Assembly: GCF_036884655.1 (NCBI RefSeq)
Contig: NC_088337.1
Coordinates: 31,598,501 to 31,662,500 of the forward strand
DNA length: 64,000 nt
Direction of reading: 5' to 3'
From: Musa acuminata AAA Group
Lineage: Eukaryota > Streptophyta > Magnoliopsida > Zingiberales > Musaceae
Position numbers and translations under genes: made by a program. Each line of letters opens with the position of its first letter. The first letter of the stretch is position 1. This document shows, in pieces, positions 21,411 to 33,815 of this stretch. A model generated the notes under the pieces. It made no database searches. It saw nothing but the letters and a program-made list of their open reading frames with translations, and was not told the DNA's origin.

Positions 21411-24400
21411 TCCAAGAAATTATCATATTTCTTCATCTTGTCATCAAGTCGGGGACAAAACCAAAAAGAGTAGAACCAGAGATTTTGCATACAGAGAAGA
21501 ACAACAAAACCTGGCAATGCCAATGGTAAACAAGCTAATCATAATACTAGATTATGCAGCAATGTCTAATGTACTTGGATATTAGAAATGACACTGCATC
21601 CACATGCAAACTCTATCTCAATGTAAACAAGGAAATTTCATTTACGCTTTACAAGTCAGTAATTACCGTGACCAAGCATTGCAATTTCTAATGCATCTTG
21701 AAAACAAACAAGCAGCTTCTAAAAGCATGAGCTTATCAAGAACCTTGAGGAAAAGCTGAATCAAGCTCGTGCCAACAATTAATTACATGCGGGCAAAATA
21801 CTGCCAAGGAGGATCACAAAGAGATCCCCACTCCAAGCTTTCAAAATCTTCCAAAATTGTGTAGTCTAATCATCTCCTCTAATAATTTAAATATACTGAA
21901 CGAGTAATCCATTGCATACCGATCAGTCTCTCCAAGTGCTTATGATATTTCTGTATTTACTGGATAGGAAGAGAAAGAACTTAAAAATCGAAGGAAATCT
22001 CAATCATCAACAATGAAAGAACATAGCAGAAAATCGATACAAGATTAAATTGATTTGACACTTCTTATATCTACGAAAAAAATATTTTGTTATTATGTAA
22101 AAAATACAATTATAAAGAATTAATTTCTCTTGAGTTAATTAGACTCAATTTCTCTTTGAATCCACTAGAGATGACCCGTGGAAGCTTCTCTCGATCCTCT
22201 TTGAATCCACTAAAGAATAAGAGAGCACCTCAAGTATCTTTTTCTACATGCCAAACTTATAGTATATTTATACTCATAAATTTTAATTTTTTATTTAGAT
22301 TTCTAATCTAAATCTTAATCCCATTTCAAATTCAACTGATAAGCCCATCAATTGATCTCACCCACATCTCGATTCTTTAATCGTGACAGGCCACGCGGTT
22401 AGATGTGGGTAGTCGCGCATGGGCCGATGGTGCCTCTTGTCAGCTGACGTGACCTGACATGCTACTTCCGAAGCCTACAATTATATATCCACAGTTATAT
22501 ATCTCAAAAACACTACTAAACCAACATTTGCTGGTGGCAATCTTCCTAGTCTAACTAAAAATAATAATCTAAATTAACAGTCAATGTCTTCCCCATTCCT
22601 CATCATTAAAATAATCTCGAATTTGAATCATCCTCCAAATCTACTTTCTTAATACTTCATCACAGATATTATGTCTTCCCTTTTCCTCATCATTAAAATC
22701 TGACTAGTTAAACCATTCCTTTATGCCCCAAAAACATTGTTTTGGGTCGACCCAAACCTCAGCCTCAATCAAATTCGATTGGACTGGGAGCCTAATTGGG
22801 CCTGAACTCGGGCCCTGCATTGGGTTGGGGCTCAAGCATTCACACAACTCTATAAAATCTCGACGCCAAATTGTCGATCTTGAATTCTAAGAAAAGGATA
22901 AAGAAATATCGGAAATGCTGCAAAGTAGTAAAAAAAACGCTTTACTTGATGAATCAGCCGATCTAACTAAGCTAACGAAGTGACCATTGAGATTTTCTAT
23001 CGATCTCATCACCCCACAGCTGATTCCACCCAAGTGGGGCAAGCAAATCATACGAGATCCGATTCCTTTTGTTAATCGTCTGAGTCGGGACACGCAAAGG
23101 ACGAAATTAATGCCACGAAAAAGAAATGACAGTGGGAAGATAATGTAATGTATATTAGGTGCAGTTTGTCTCCTACAGAATGATTGGCCTATTTTGGCAG
23201 ATTGAGGCCGACTATCTCAACACTTTCGGGCCCTCAATTCATCTCAACACTCGTCTTCTCATGAAAGCTTGTGCCAGTAGCTCGATCTTTACGAGCGCAA
23301 GAGAGGAACTGCTAAAAAGGCCGGGGGGTGGAAACGGTGAAAGCTGATATGATTGTGATCGACATGTCAACATATGGCGGGCCAGCGGAATTGAATGCGC
23401 AGCGACCATGTTTCCCTGCATCCGTTGGATCCCCGGAGATCAACGAGAGACCAAACAGTAGTGGTTTTTGAGTGACAGGGACAAGAGAGCAGCAGCAACA
23501 CAGTGAACCGTTGGCTGGTTTCTTCCTCCGCGCAACGGGCCGGCCGCCTTGGACTTGTAGCTTTCCAGGCGCCAGCGGGTGTGGAACGCTTGCATGGCTA
23601 CGCTGCACAGCAAATCATTAAAAGCGTGACCTGCGAAACTTGAGGGAACAGTAAACAAATCACAAGGATGGAACCCCAGCTCCGACGACATCTAGTTTCC
23701 TGCAGCTAAAGCTACATGACCTTGGTAGCAGCAGGCCCCGCCCTACCTGTGTCTCTTGTGCCTCGAATCAACCTCATCCTCATCATCATCCTCGATGAGT
23801 GTGCCTCCCGGCCTTATTTTCCCGGAAGGAGAGATAAGAATATAGGATCATCATGAAGCTACGCATGCGAGCTTTGATGCTGTCGTAGAGCCCACGAGGA
23901 TCTTCGTGCAGACCTCGATGATTGGAAGTCTTTTCTGTACATGTATGCTTCATGTATACGTAAGATTCTGGCGTCATGGGAACCCAGCTTTACATATGAA
24001 TTACGCACTCGCAATGAACCACGGAACCTACCAAAGAAGAATAATTAAGTCGAGGTCGAAGAACTCCGGCGTTCTTCGACGAGACGAGGGATAGAGCTTA
24101 ATGGCATCCCTGTAATGGACATTAGAATCGTATACCCCAGCAAGAATTCATGGAACGTAGTTACACTTATCGTTGACACGGTTGGCAAGGAAAGAGACAC
24201 GATTGACGTGCCACCTAATGCTCCCCCTACTCCTTTGTCCGCGTTGGATGTATAGGCTTGCCAGGGGTTTAGATGGAGGAAATTGACGGCGGCGATCGAG
24301 TGGTTGTAGAGAGTTAGCTGCCAAATGCATAGGGTGGCAGAAGACGGTGACGGTTCAACCACAGGGCCGTCGTCGTCTCCAACGCATGTTTCTCGACTCC

Positions 24401-25192
24401 ATTGACACGCGCCTTAATTTGCATGTTGCTCTCCTTGTGTACTATCTAAGAATTATCTACGGGGTGGGTAAATACGGATGAACGAACCGTTTCTTCACAT
24501 AGCAATTCTTTGCATTTCATATTAGATTAAGGTCATACAAATGACAAAGATATGCCACTCAATATAAAATACAAGATAACAAACTACATGAAGATATTAG
24601 CTAGTTTAGTCGGAAAAAGATATTGACAGGAAATGCATGATTTCTTATTGACACTATGAAATCTACTAACAAAATTTATTGTGATTCAAAGTGTCCAGCT
24701 GATGGAAGAGACAAAAGAGAGATTGAGAATTCACAATGGCTGTAGTTTTTTAGGTTAATTTCATGCAAAATTATCACAAGAGAAACTTCAGATGAGGATG
24801 CCAACAAATACATAGAGAACTTGTCGTTCATCGATCGTACATCCGCAAAGACATGGATGTGGATGGACGATCTGTCTACGTCTACGGTGGCCAATGATAT
24901 CTTGTTTGTCTTCATCAATGGGTGTCCTTCGGAGCAGGAAGGAACTTATTGTCTTCTTTGACGGGACCAATGCAGCCTTCGATCCCAAACAAAATGCCTG
25001 ATGCCAAAGACAGTATATGATCCAGCGACATCGAAGTGGAGAAAATGGAAGCAGAAAATTCCTATTAATTTTTTGCTTCATTATTTGGTGATCGATCGGT
25101 GTTGCATGCTGACTTTGCTAGTCCACATCCGGTGGTCCTCGTGAGGTACGACCCCAAAGGATTTCCATGTGAAGGTCACTCATCATTCATTC
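21411..25192. other. Intergenic region between copia-1 and copia-2
   Basis: No gene family was recognised. CTCTTTGAATCCACTA occurs twice (near 22152 and 22197). Other parts are AT-rich, with a GC-richer part at about 23150-24420. None of the short open frames resembles a known protein. Confidence 0.4.
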
Positions 25193-25197
25193 ATTTC

Positions 25198-25572
25198 TAT
25201 TAGTTTGGTAAGTCCCATAATCCCACGTCGAAAAATCAGGCTTGTTATCCACAAGAAAAATCTAAGTGTTTATTTTGGGTTTAAGTACATACTTTGGGCT
25301 TGTTATCCACAATAATTTGGGCTTATAGTTGAAGTTTTTCTTGTTTAGTATTTTCGGATGTTTTATGGCCTAGAAAAATCTTCCTAAGGCATTTGTAATA
25401 ATCTCTTTTATAGTAGTGATTTGCTCCTCTTTCGTCCGTGGATATAGGTCAAAGTTAATTGACCGAACCACGTAAATCTGGTGTTCTTGTCGCTTTTATT
25501 TTTTCCACTTTATTGTCTTTGTCGGGTTGCCAAAATTACCCTTTGGTAAATTTCCTAGGGCTAGCTCTAACA
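25198..25572 (+). repeat. 5' LTR of copia-2
   Basis: 375 bp, from TATTAGTTTGG (TG changed to TA) to CTCTAACA. Compared with the 3' LTR it has lost the block holding ACTATAAATAAGG, so its TATA box is missing. It instead has a repeated GGCTTGTTATCCACA segment. Confidence 0.9.
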
Positions 25573-25573
25573 A

Positions 25574-25590
25574 ACTAGTATCAGAGCCTG
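25574..25590 (+). other. Primer binding site of copia-2
   Basis: AACTAGTATCAGAGCCTGG spans the inner edge of the 5' LTR. TATCAGAGC is complementary to the initiator tRNA-Met 3' end. Confidence 0.75.
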
Positions 25591-25612
25591 GTTTTGGGAT
25601 CTTTTGGCAACA

Positions 25613-26485
25613 ATGACAATATCAAACATCGTTATCGAGAAATTCGACAGAAATGTCAACTTCGGCATGTGGCAACTTAAGATAGAGGCCATTCTGATTC
25701 AAGACGGAGTTGATTTGACACTACAAGGGGCTGAAAACATTCCAGATGGTACGTCAAAGGAAGATCTTGCGGGTATGGATAAGAAGACCCGATCTAGCAT
25801 TATTTTAAATCTCTCTGATGAGGTTTTACGGGAGGTAGCTACGGAGACTACGGCTAAGAGCATGTGGGACAAGCTTAAAAGCCTTGTATATGAAGAGGAC
25901 ACTAGAGAATCGTCTCTACTTAAAGTAGAGTTTGTATATGCTTCGAATGACTGAATGTACATCTATACTCTTACATCTTGATAAGTTTGATTCTTTGGTT
26001 ATGGATTTGGAGAATATAGATACAAAAATTGATGATGAGGATAAGGCCCTGTTACTTTTGTGTTCTCTTCCCCAATCTTTTAAGCATTTCCGTGATACTA
26101 TGATTTATGGAAAAGAAACAATTTCGTATCAGGAAATTAAATCTGCACTAAAATCTAAGGAGCAGATAGATAGAGATATCACTGGGAAAGTAGAGAGAAT
26201 CAGGCTGAAGGTCTGATTGTTAGGGGGAGAACAGATAAAAGGAAATTTGATAGTAGTAGATCTAAATTTAGATCTAAATCCAGACATAGAAATTTGGAGT
26301 GCAGATATTGTCATAAAATAAGGCACATTAAATCTGATTGCTTTAAATTGAAAAATAAATTAAAGCAAAAGGAAAATTTTGTTGAGAAAACTATTGAATC
26401 TGCTGAAGCTAGTGTAGCGGCTGATGAGAATGTTGGAAATATTTTCTCTGCTATTGATAACAAGACGATGTCTAAAAATGAATGA
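25613..26485 (+). pseudogene. Copia-2 gag and zinc knuckle, frameshifted
   Basis: ATG at 25613 opens a gag frame (MTISNIVIEKFDR; MWQLKIEAILIQ) that ends at 25954. The protein continues in another frame from about 25932 (YMLRMTE) to 26216 and then in a third. The zinc knuckle CRYCHKIRHIKSDC lies near 26297-26338. It keeps the CCHC spacing but has Arg where Gly usually precedes His. A TGA at 26483 precedes the protease. The copy is disabled. Confidence 0.85.
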
Positions 26486-28300
26486 ATTTTAGATTCTGGT
26501 TGTTATTATCACATGTGTCCTAATAAAGATTTGTTTTCCACATATGAATCTTGTAATGGTGGAATTATTTTGATGGACAATAATGCAGCATGTGATGTTG
26601 TTGGTAGAGGAACAATCCGAATTAAAATGCATGATAGTATTGTAAGGACGCTCACTAATGTTATATATGTTCATGATTTAAAAAAGAATCTCATCTCTTT
26701 AGGCACCCTAGAGGCCCTTGGGTGTAAATACACAACTGAATGTGGAGTTATGAAAGTTTCTAGAAATGTCATTGTTGTTACGAAAGCTTGTAGGTCTGGT
26801 AGCTTATATATTTTGCAGGGAACTACTGTCACAGGATCAGTTGCAGTCTCGTCATCATCATTGTCTGATTCTGACATCACCAAATTATGGCATATGCGTT
26901 TGGATCATATAAGCGAAAAAGGTTTGAGTATATTGAGCAAAATGGGTCTACTTTGCGGACAGAGTACTAGGCCACTGGATTTTTATGAACACTGCATTTT
27001 TGGAAAGCAGAAAAGAGTCAGCTTCAATTCTCCGACAGTTCACAAAACAAAAGGTACTCTTTACTATATTCATTCAGACCTTTGGGGTCCAGCTCATGTT
27101 CAGTCTAAGGGTGGTGCCAGGTATATGTTGACTTCGATTGATGATTATTCCATGAAAGTTTGGGTTTATTTTTTGAAGCATAAAAATGATATTTTTCTAA
27201 TATTTAAACAATGGAAGGCTTTGATTGAGAAGCAAACAGGTAAACAGATTAAGCGACTTCGAACAGATAATGGCATGAAATTTTGTAAAGATGACTTTAA
27301 TGAATTTTGCAAAAATGAAGGAATCGTTCGGCATCGCACTGTTAGGATGACGCCTCAGCAAAATGGTGTGGCCGAATGTATGAACAGAACACTCTTGGAG
27401 AGAGCAAGGTGTATGATCTCAAATACAGGGTTGACAAAGGACTTTTGGGCAGAGGCGATTAATATGACATGTTACGTTGTCAACCGCGCTCCTTCTGCAG
27501 CACTTAACTTTAAAACTCCGGATGAAGTTTGGTCAGATACTCCTGCTAATTACTCTGATTTAAAAATTTTTGGGTGTCCAACATACATACATATAAATGA
27601 AGGAAAATTAGAGTCTCGAGCTAAAAAATGCATTTTCCTTGGGTATGCTTATGGGGTGAAAGGATACAAATTATGGTGTTCTGATCACAAATCCCCAAAA
27701 TTTGTAATAAGTAGAGATGTTACTTTTGATGAATTATCTATGTTATCTTCTAAAAAGGAATCTACTAGTTGTACAAATGATAGTCCACATAAGCAAGTGG
27801 AGCTTGAGATTGGTAGGTCTGATTCTTTTCAGTCGAACTCTTCTACTCAAAGAATGCTAGCAGATGGTCCCGAGTCTACTGAAGTAGATGATCCAGAGAA
27901 AGGGCAATATTCCATAGCCAAGGATAGACCACGAAGAGATATTCGACCACCACAAAGATATGCAAATTTGGTTGCATATGCTTTGTCTGTTGCAAAAGAA
28001 ACAAGAGAAGTTGGTAAGCCTACTACCTACTCAGATGCAGTTTCTTATGATAATTTCGCTAAGTGGTTGATTGCGATGAATGAAGAAATAGAATCTCTTC
28101 ATTGGAATAGAACTGGGGATCTTGTGAAGTCATCTTCGGATAAGAAAATTGTTGGATGCAAATGGGATACCATTGCTGAGGGGAAAGTCCTTGTTCAGAA
28201 AATTCATACAAAGGACAATCCTGCTGATATGCTTACGAAGCCTCTTCCGGTTTATAAGTTCAAGCAGTGCTTGGACTTGGTTGGTGTTCATTGTTGGTGA
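26486..28300 (+). pseudogene. Copia-2 protease-integrase frame fused to the RNase H tail
   Basis: One open frame (initiating Met at 26513, 595 codons) covers the rest of the protease after [11 protein letters not shown], the pre-integrase block [13 protein letters not shown] and an integrase core with [15 protein letters not shown] and TPQQNGVAE. It then has the start of RT (KKIVGCKW). Near 28162-28175 it passes without a stop into the C-terminal RNase H end ([19 protein letters not shown]). Almost the whole RT and RNase H core is missing, yet the frame stays open. Confidence 0.9.
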
Positions 28301-28366
28301 TTGCCCATTGGGGCTTTTATGAAGAAGGTGGAGCAAGTTTTGTTGGGACATACCAAGGTAGAGATT

Positions 28367-28766
28367 TGTTAGTTTGGCAAGTCTCATAGTCCCACATCGG
28401 GAAAACCAGGCTTGTTATCTCCTATTGAAACTATAAATAAGGGCTTGGGCTTTGAAGTCAGATGTACCACAAGTGGCACCCCAAGAAAAATCTATGTATT
28501 TGCTTTGGGTTTAAGTCCATACTCAGTTCAATAGTTTGGGCTTATAGTTGAGGTTTTTCTTATTTAGCATTTTCGGGTGTTTTATGACCTAGAACATCTT
28601 CCTAAGACATTTGTAATAATCTCTTTTATAGTAGTGATTTGCTCCTCTTTCGTCCGTGGATATAGGTCAAAGTTAATTGATCGAACCGTTTTATTTTTTC
28701 CGCTTTATTGTCTTTATCGGGTTACCAAAATTACCTTTGATAAATTTTCTGAGACTACCTCTAATA
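28367..28766 (+). repeat. 3' LTR of copia-2
   Basis: 400 bp, starting TGTTAGTTTGG and ending CCTCTAATA. It retains ACTATAAATAAGG near 28430 as a probable TATA box, which the 5' LTR lacks. Confidence 0.9.
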
Positions 28767-28771
28767 ATTTC

Positions 28772-28850
28772 TCTGAAAGCCAACTGCCTTCCCCCTCATC
28801 TTTCTTGGACCACCACATCGGTACATGGCTCCATCAAGTCGCACCTAATT

Positions 28851-28885
<35 letters not shown>

Positions 28886-31800
28886 CATGTATATATCTCT
28901 GCACACTGTAATGGATTTAACTTGAAAAATGGATCGAACCATATTACTGTATAGACAGATATATCGAGTTGGACGGTGTTAATTTTGTTATGGGGGACTA
29001 TCGTCCTCCCCCTCTTCATCATGAAAACATAGGGATGAAAGTGAACTCAGGCCTCATCGACCGGGACCATTAACACACTCTCTGGGACCATTTTTAGTAA
29101 CAGGGAACCTTCTGTATACGACCCGAACTTGATCTATGAACCAGTTTTTCTTCACCTGATTGATCGATGGAATGGCAGTGTTTTCTCTCCTTTCGGTGTG
29201 AGTTTACGTGCATGTGTGGAGACACACAGGCGATCATGCGTGGGAAAGGAGAACGAGGTTAAACCATGTCACTCTCGTGTCCAAAGGCGTTCCGAATCAT
29301 AAAAATGTGCGTCGAAATTGCATTCGTTTTCTGGTCCTGCATGAAGAAAGCACGTATGGAGTAGTACATCGACGTCCCTCCCCTCTTCCTCTCCACATCT
29401 CATTCACCATGGCCGGCAAAACGACAGAGCTGGAAATATGTTGATGTACATACGACATGGTCCACCCTCTAAACATCACAAAATCATGATTTCAGGTATG
29501 CTAACTCATGAGTTAGTCCCCACAGATCTATATGCTCGCTGAGACCCCATCCGATGCACCGGTCCATTAATGAGGTATTGAATTGTGAATCCAAACATAA
29601 GCTATTTTACGCAGATATATCAGTGTTTCGTGCGATTTGCGTGAAATATTTGAGTGATAATGGATGAGGCTGCCAGTGGATGGATCGTACAGGACAAATA
29701 GGACACGGTAGAGCCGACGACGCGTTCATCGAAGTCCCTGTCACCAGCTATCTCTTCATGCTTCAGGATGTCTTCAATTATTAGAGGATTAGGAAGGAAG
29801 AGCTACGTGTTCATCGCCTGAGGGAGCGAAGCAACCCGACGCACGAGGAAGCCGCGGTCGATGCGGCGATGCCGGTGTTGAGATAATGCAATACACAATA
29901 TAATTGAGGGTGCTATCAGATATGGTCTCCACCTGCATCTACGCAGGAATGTCTCCCGTTTCATCCCTGCACGAGTCCTGGAACCACGCGTCGCTCTCGT
30001 CCTCATCCTCCGTCGTTTGATGGTGATCTGACGATGGCCCCTCCCCACTGCTGTTTCTGTGGAGTTAGCAAGTCAATACATCCAATAAAAAAACTGAATT
30101 AAATGGGTCAAATCGAAGTAGGGATCGATTGGCCCGTCGGTACAGTGGTCGAGAACTTGAGGCCACAATTAGGCCACGTTCGTGTCATTTTGACTCAACC
30201 CGACTACCGCCCATCTCCGAGATCGAAGTTATGACTCGGTGGACCGGCCGAAAAGAGAGAGAGAGAGAGAGAGAGAGGGAGGGAACCGAAAGAATCTATC
30301 TATTCTTCTCATTGGATTATTTCCATGGTTTTCCTTTTTCCCATGACGTACGCTCATAATATTTGCAATCTTCTCGTGTCGGGCAAAGGATGGACAGGTG
30401 GATGGGCCGGCCGGCCACTCTTCGCCTTCCCCCTCGCTTGCTTTGGCTTCGTCATCGCCAATGATTGCTTGCTCCGACCTCTTTTTAGCTGCGATGGAGA
30501 TGAGTAGACAGATGGTTTTGCAGTGCTCTAACTAATTTGACCCAGAAATGACCGGCGACCCTCTCGCAGACAGATTGACATCACGAGGGAGGGATGGGGG
30601 GGCGAGAAACGACGAGTAATTGATAGACTGGGGGGGAGGGAGGTGGTGGCGGAACAGGGGACGGTCCCAGCTTCTTCCCCTCCTTGTGTACATTGCATGG
30701 ACGGTGGGCTCCCCATCGACACTGCTCGCCCTACATAAACATCTTTTCCTTCTCCTCGTTCACTTATTTCCGTGACTCGCATCTCGCGCGCTCTGTCTCT
30801 TTCCGTCGTCGGTATGACTCACTGTTTCCCATGTGAATGTGTAGCTCCGGATGTCGAGAGGCATCCACCAACTGTTTGCAGGATGAAAGATGAAAAGGTT
30901 TTCCTCCGGTCGATCGAGACCGGGTGCAGAAAAGATAGCCCGGCAATCACAAGTGAGTGGGATTTGGGGGGTCCATATACCCCCTTCCGTGGTAGACGCC
31001 CGTCCGTCCCCGGACGTGCCTCAATTCCCCGTTTACGTGACCTCATTCATGCGGTGGAAATAAACGGAGGCCAAAGTTGCACGGGTTAATCTCAGGAAGT
31101 AGATTGGGACGCTCGATCTGCATGTCGTATGCGCATAAATCGATTGATAACTACACCGAGCACTCTGCCCAAGTCGGTGGATCTGATGGTGTCCAAGAAC
31201 AATGTAGCAGACTTCATCACCAACTATTTCATCCCTGTGAAACAAAGACAGAGGCAAAGCAAGAATCCTGGTAAGGATCTGATCCCATGTTGGCTGTGGA
31301 GAACACATGGGGAGCACGACACCGGAGTACGGAAGAAACAAAATCAGTCAGAATGTCCTCCGGGTAAGATAAAGAGGAAAGGAATCAAAGGCAGAGAAGC
31401 AAGTGCTAGTTGCCAACCAGTTTCCCCTTTTTTATTCCGCTCAAGTTTCTTCGGAACCTTCGTCGACAGTTCTATAAGATTGCCACCAAGTAGGCGTATG
31501 GGGCGAAGCTGGTGTTTCTGAGAAGTCAAATCCTCAATTTACTCTCGACTGTTTGCTTGAGTTGGTGAGGATGATGGTATTAAAGCCGGTCTTTCATTTC
31601 TGTTTAGAATCTCAGATATTCTATCTTTTGATTTGATGTCTCAAAGGCTATACACCTGATGAAATCGTAGAAGGAACTGCAGGTGGGGTGCAATTAAGAA
31701 GCCAAAGCATATTGAATGCTTGTGGGTAAATTGACTTGGCAGGTCACATTAACTCGAACGTTTCTCTGTTTGCATGGTTCTGGAAATTGATGGTTTCGAA

Positions 31801-31972
31801 AGTTACAGAGGCTGTCTTCTCCTTTTTCTCGCGTCCTGTGTTACCCTTCTTCACCAAGGCCTGCACATCTGTTTCCTGGGTGAATCTGAGTGCAGAAGCA
31901 ACACCAGCTACGGGGTTGGTGCATTTATGACTCCCTCGGTCGATTCAGTTGGGGTTCATGCCAGAATCTGTC

Positions 31973-32012
<40 letters not shown>

Positions 32013-32699
32013 CATGAGGGGGTGTTTCTATCACGTTGAATGCTGTCCTTAGGTTCTCCTAGTGAGAAACGTATACTGGTGATGCCCGTGAAGACGGGGA
32101 AGCTTTGTTTCATGTGGTGACCTTGGATAGGTGAGACAGAGCGGAAGCCTAGTCATTGAGAGACTCTTTGTGCGGTTAAAAGGGCCTTCCCTGCCCTGTT
32201 TGAGATGAGCAGTCATTGGCAGCGTCAGTCAATGCTGTTAACTCAATCGAACCCTCTCATTGTACTTTTTTGCCTGAGTAGAGGAGGGCATGGCACAGTT
32301 CGGATTCACAAGAGATTTCTTCTTCTTCTTCTTTGCTACAATTTTCTAATAACAAGACTTGGCCATGGAGATCGCAATCGTAACCTGCTAGCTGAAACCT
32401 TGTTGCTTCGACATTTACACTGGGAATTCCTTCTTTCACAAAGATACATGTCTCGCACTAAATTAGAGACCTTCGGCATCAAGCTGTAGGTTGTGCAGCC
32501 AAGAATTTTGGCTTGGTTTTGACAGAGAATTCAGCAAGTGCTTTAATTGGTGTTCCAAAATTAGATCCTTTGATACCACCATTCGGTCGTCTGCCAAAGT
32601 GGAATCCTTAATGAGAGGGTTGGAACTCTAATCCAGACATGTGCATGTGACGTTCGAGATAGCTTATAGCTCTAACATTATAGACTCATACGAAATGTT
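28772..32699. other. Intergenic region with GA/CT microsatellites
   Basis: Contains CT runs at about 28854-28882 and 31975-32010 and a GA run at 30254-30277. Several short open frames occur on both strands, but none resembles a known protein or shows splice-bounded conservation I could recognise. A CT-rich TATA-less stretch near 30740-30800 could be promoter-like. No gene is called. Confidence 0.4.
31975..32010. repeat. (CT)n microsatellite
   Basis: About 36 bp of uninterrupted CT in intergenic DNA. Confidence 0.9.
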
Positions 32700-33815
32700 C
32701 TACAGCTTAATGTTAGTGAGATCAAACCATATTTGTTCGAACACCTTCACGATGACATCGTGGTACTCCCTGGAGTTCAGCGACAGGTAACAAGCAAGCA
32801 GTTCCTCCAGATCTTTCGATGCCCGGATGTTGTTCTCGACTATCATCTCCAGCATAGAGTCCTTGAAGTCCCTGTGAGGGTTGGACGACGACTTCACCAC
32901 CGCGAAGCTCTCCGATAAGCCCTTCCTCTTCTGCATTGCGGTGGCCGATGTCGTGGTCGACCCAGTGCACCTCCTGCTGCGGTGAGCCTGAACTTTCTTG
33001 CTTGAAAGCCGTGGCGAGTTGGTTCGCATTCGTAGACGATGAAATCCGGGAGAGGGCTTCATGGATTGCTTCTTGTCCTCCACATCTTTGTCCTCGAATT
33101 TGACTGCTTTCGGTTCTTTCGTTGCTGGCTTGGTGATGATTGGAGGGAGTCTGAGCTCTGAGACCGAGTCGAACTCATCGAGCTTCTCCGGTTTTGGAGT
33201 GATCGAGGTCTTGGTATCCATATCGATGATGATATCGGTCGGAGAGGATATAAATCTGCAGCTACAGGAGTTCGACCGGGAGGGCAGGTCATTACACTGG
33301 AATCCGTAGTCGTCGTCGAAGTTGCTCTTTTGGAATTCGAGATCCTCGCCGTCGATATAGTAGTCGCGTTGACGCAACGGGCTCTCCACTTCAGGGAAGT
33401 CGGGAACGGACTCGGTCTTCCAAGCTCTGCAGCTACAGCCAGCGGAGACAGAGGAGGTGACCAACTTAGGCTTGGTGGGAGCTCGGATGGGCTTCTTCCT
33501 GCTTCTCTTCTTGGACTTCCGTGGTGGTTCCACGGGGAAATTGGTGTCCAAGGCCTTGGTGCGAGTTGGAGAGAAGGAAAACCTCTCCGCTTCCGTTCTG
33601 CTGGAGTAGTAGCAAGAAGCTCTATAGGGGAGGAGCTTAGTCTGTGGTGGCGGGAATGGCTTCGGCGTAGCGCTTGTTGCTGCTCTTGAAGGCTGGCCTT
33701 TCCCCGTGGGGTGCGGCGTGCTGCGGTTCTTGTTGGCTCTGTGACTCATGTCTTTGAGCTTGTAGAACCAAGCATTCGGCATCATGTCAGATAGCTTAAA
33801 CCTGTAGTTCCCCAT
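32700..33815 (-). CDS. OVATE family protein (OFP1-like transcriptional repressor)
   Basis: Intronless gene. The start chosen is the Met at 33815 (MGNYRFKLSDMMPNAWFYKL), because this is the conserved N-terminus of OFP1-type proteins; the frame opens nine codons earlier. It encodes 371 residues. A basic nuclear signal (RKSKKRSRKKP) lies near residue 100. The middle is Ser/Pro-rich and low complexity. The OVATE domain is at the C-terminus, about residues 300-365: SFAVVKSSSNPHRDF, SMLEMIVENNI, LEELLACYLSLN, VFEQIWFDL. OFPs bind TALE homeodomain proteins and TRM proteins and repress transcription, affecting organ shape, secondary wall formation and gibberellin genes. The N-terminal block is the DNA-binding-like region of the family. 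Assignment is firm; the particular paralogue is not. Confidence 0.95.
   Translation of the reverse strand: MGNYRFKLSDMMPNAWFYKLKDMSHRANKNRSTPHPTGKGQPSRAATSATPKPFPPPQTKLLPYRASCYYSSRTEAERFSFSPTRTKALDTNFPVEPPRKSKKRSRKKPIRAPTKPKLVTSSVSAGCSCRAWKTESVPDFPEVESPLRQRDYYIDGEDLEFQKSNFDDDYGFQCNDLPSRSNSCSCRFISSPTDIIIDMDTKTSITPKPEKLDEFDSVSELRLPPIITKPATKEPKAVKFEDKDVEDKKQSMKPSPGFHRLRMRTNSPRLSSKKVQAHRSRRCTGSTTTSATAMQKRKGLSESFAVVKSSSNPHRDFKDSMLEMIVENNIRASKDLEELLACYLSLNSREYHDVIVKVFEQIWFDLTNIKL

Larger units (their letters stand above)
25198..28766 (+). mobile_element. Ty1/copia retrotransposon (copia-2), internally deleted
   Basis: LTRs at 25198-25572 and 28367-28766 are flanked by identical ATTTC (25193-25197 and 28767-28771). 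The element is therefore complete at its ends, and its insertion is unambiguous. The interior carries a PBS, gag, zinc knuckle, protease and integrase. It then jumps from the first RT block straight to the last residues of RNase H. The total of 3569 bp is much shorter than a normal element of about 5 kb. Stops break gag near 25954 and 26216 and precede the protease at 26483. The start TG is TA in the 5' LTR and the terminal CA is TA in the 3' LTR. The element is non-autonomous. Confidence 0.93.

Noticed and set aside
14821..28766. Possible endogenous pararetrovirus (badnavirus-like) sequence
   Set aside because: All RT-related sequence lies between LTRs with integrase before RT, as in Ty1/copia. 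No movement-protein or coat regions of a pararetrovirus were seen.
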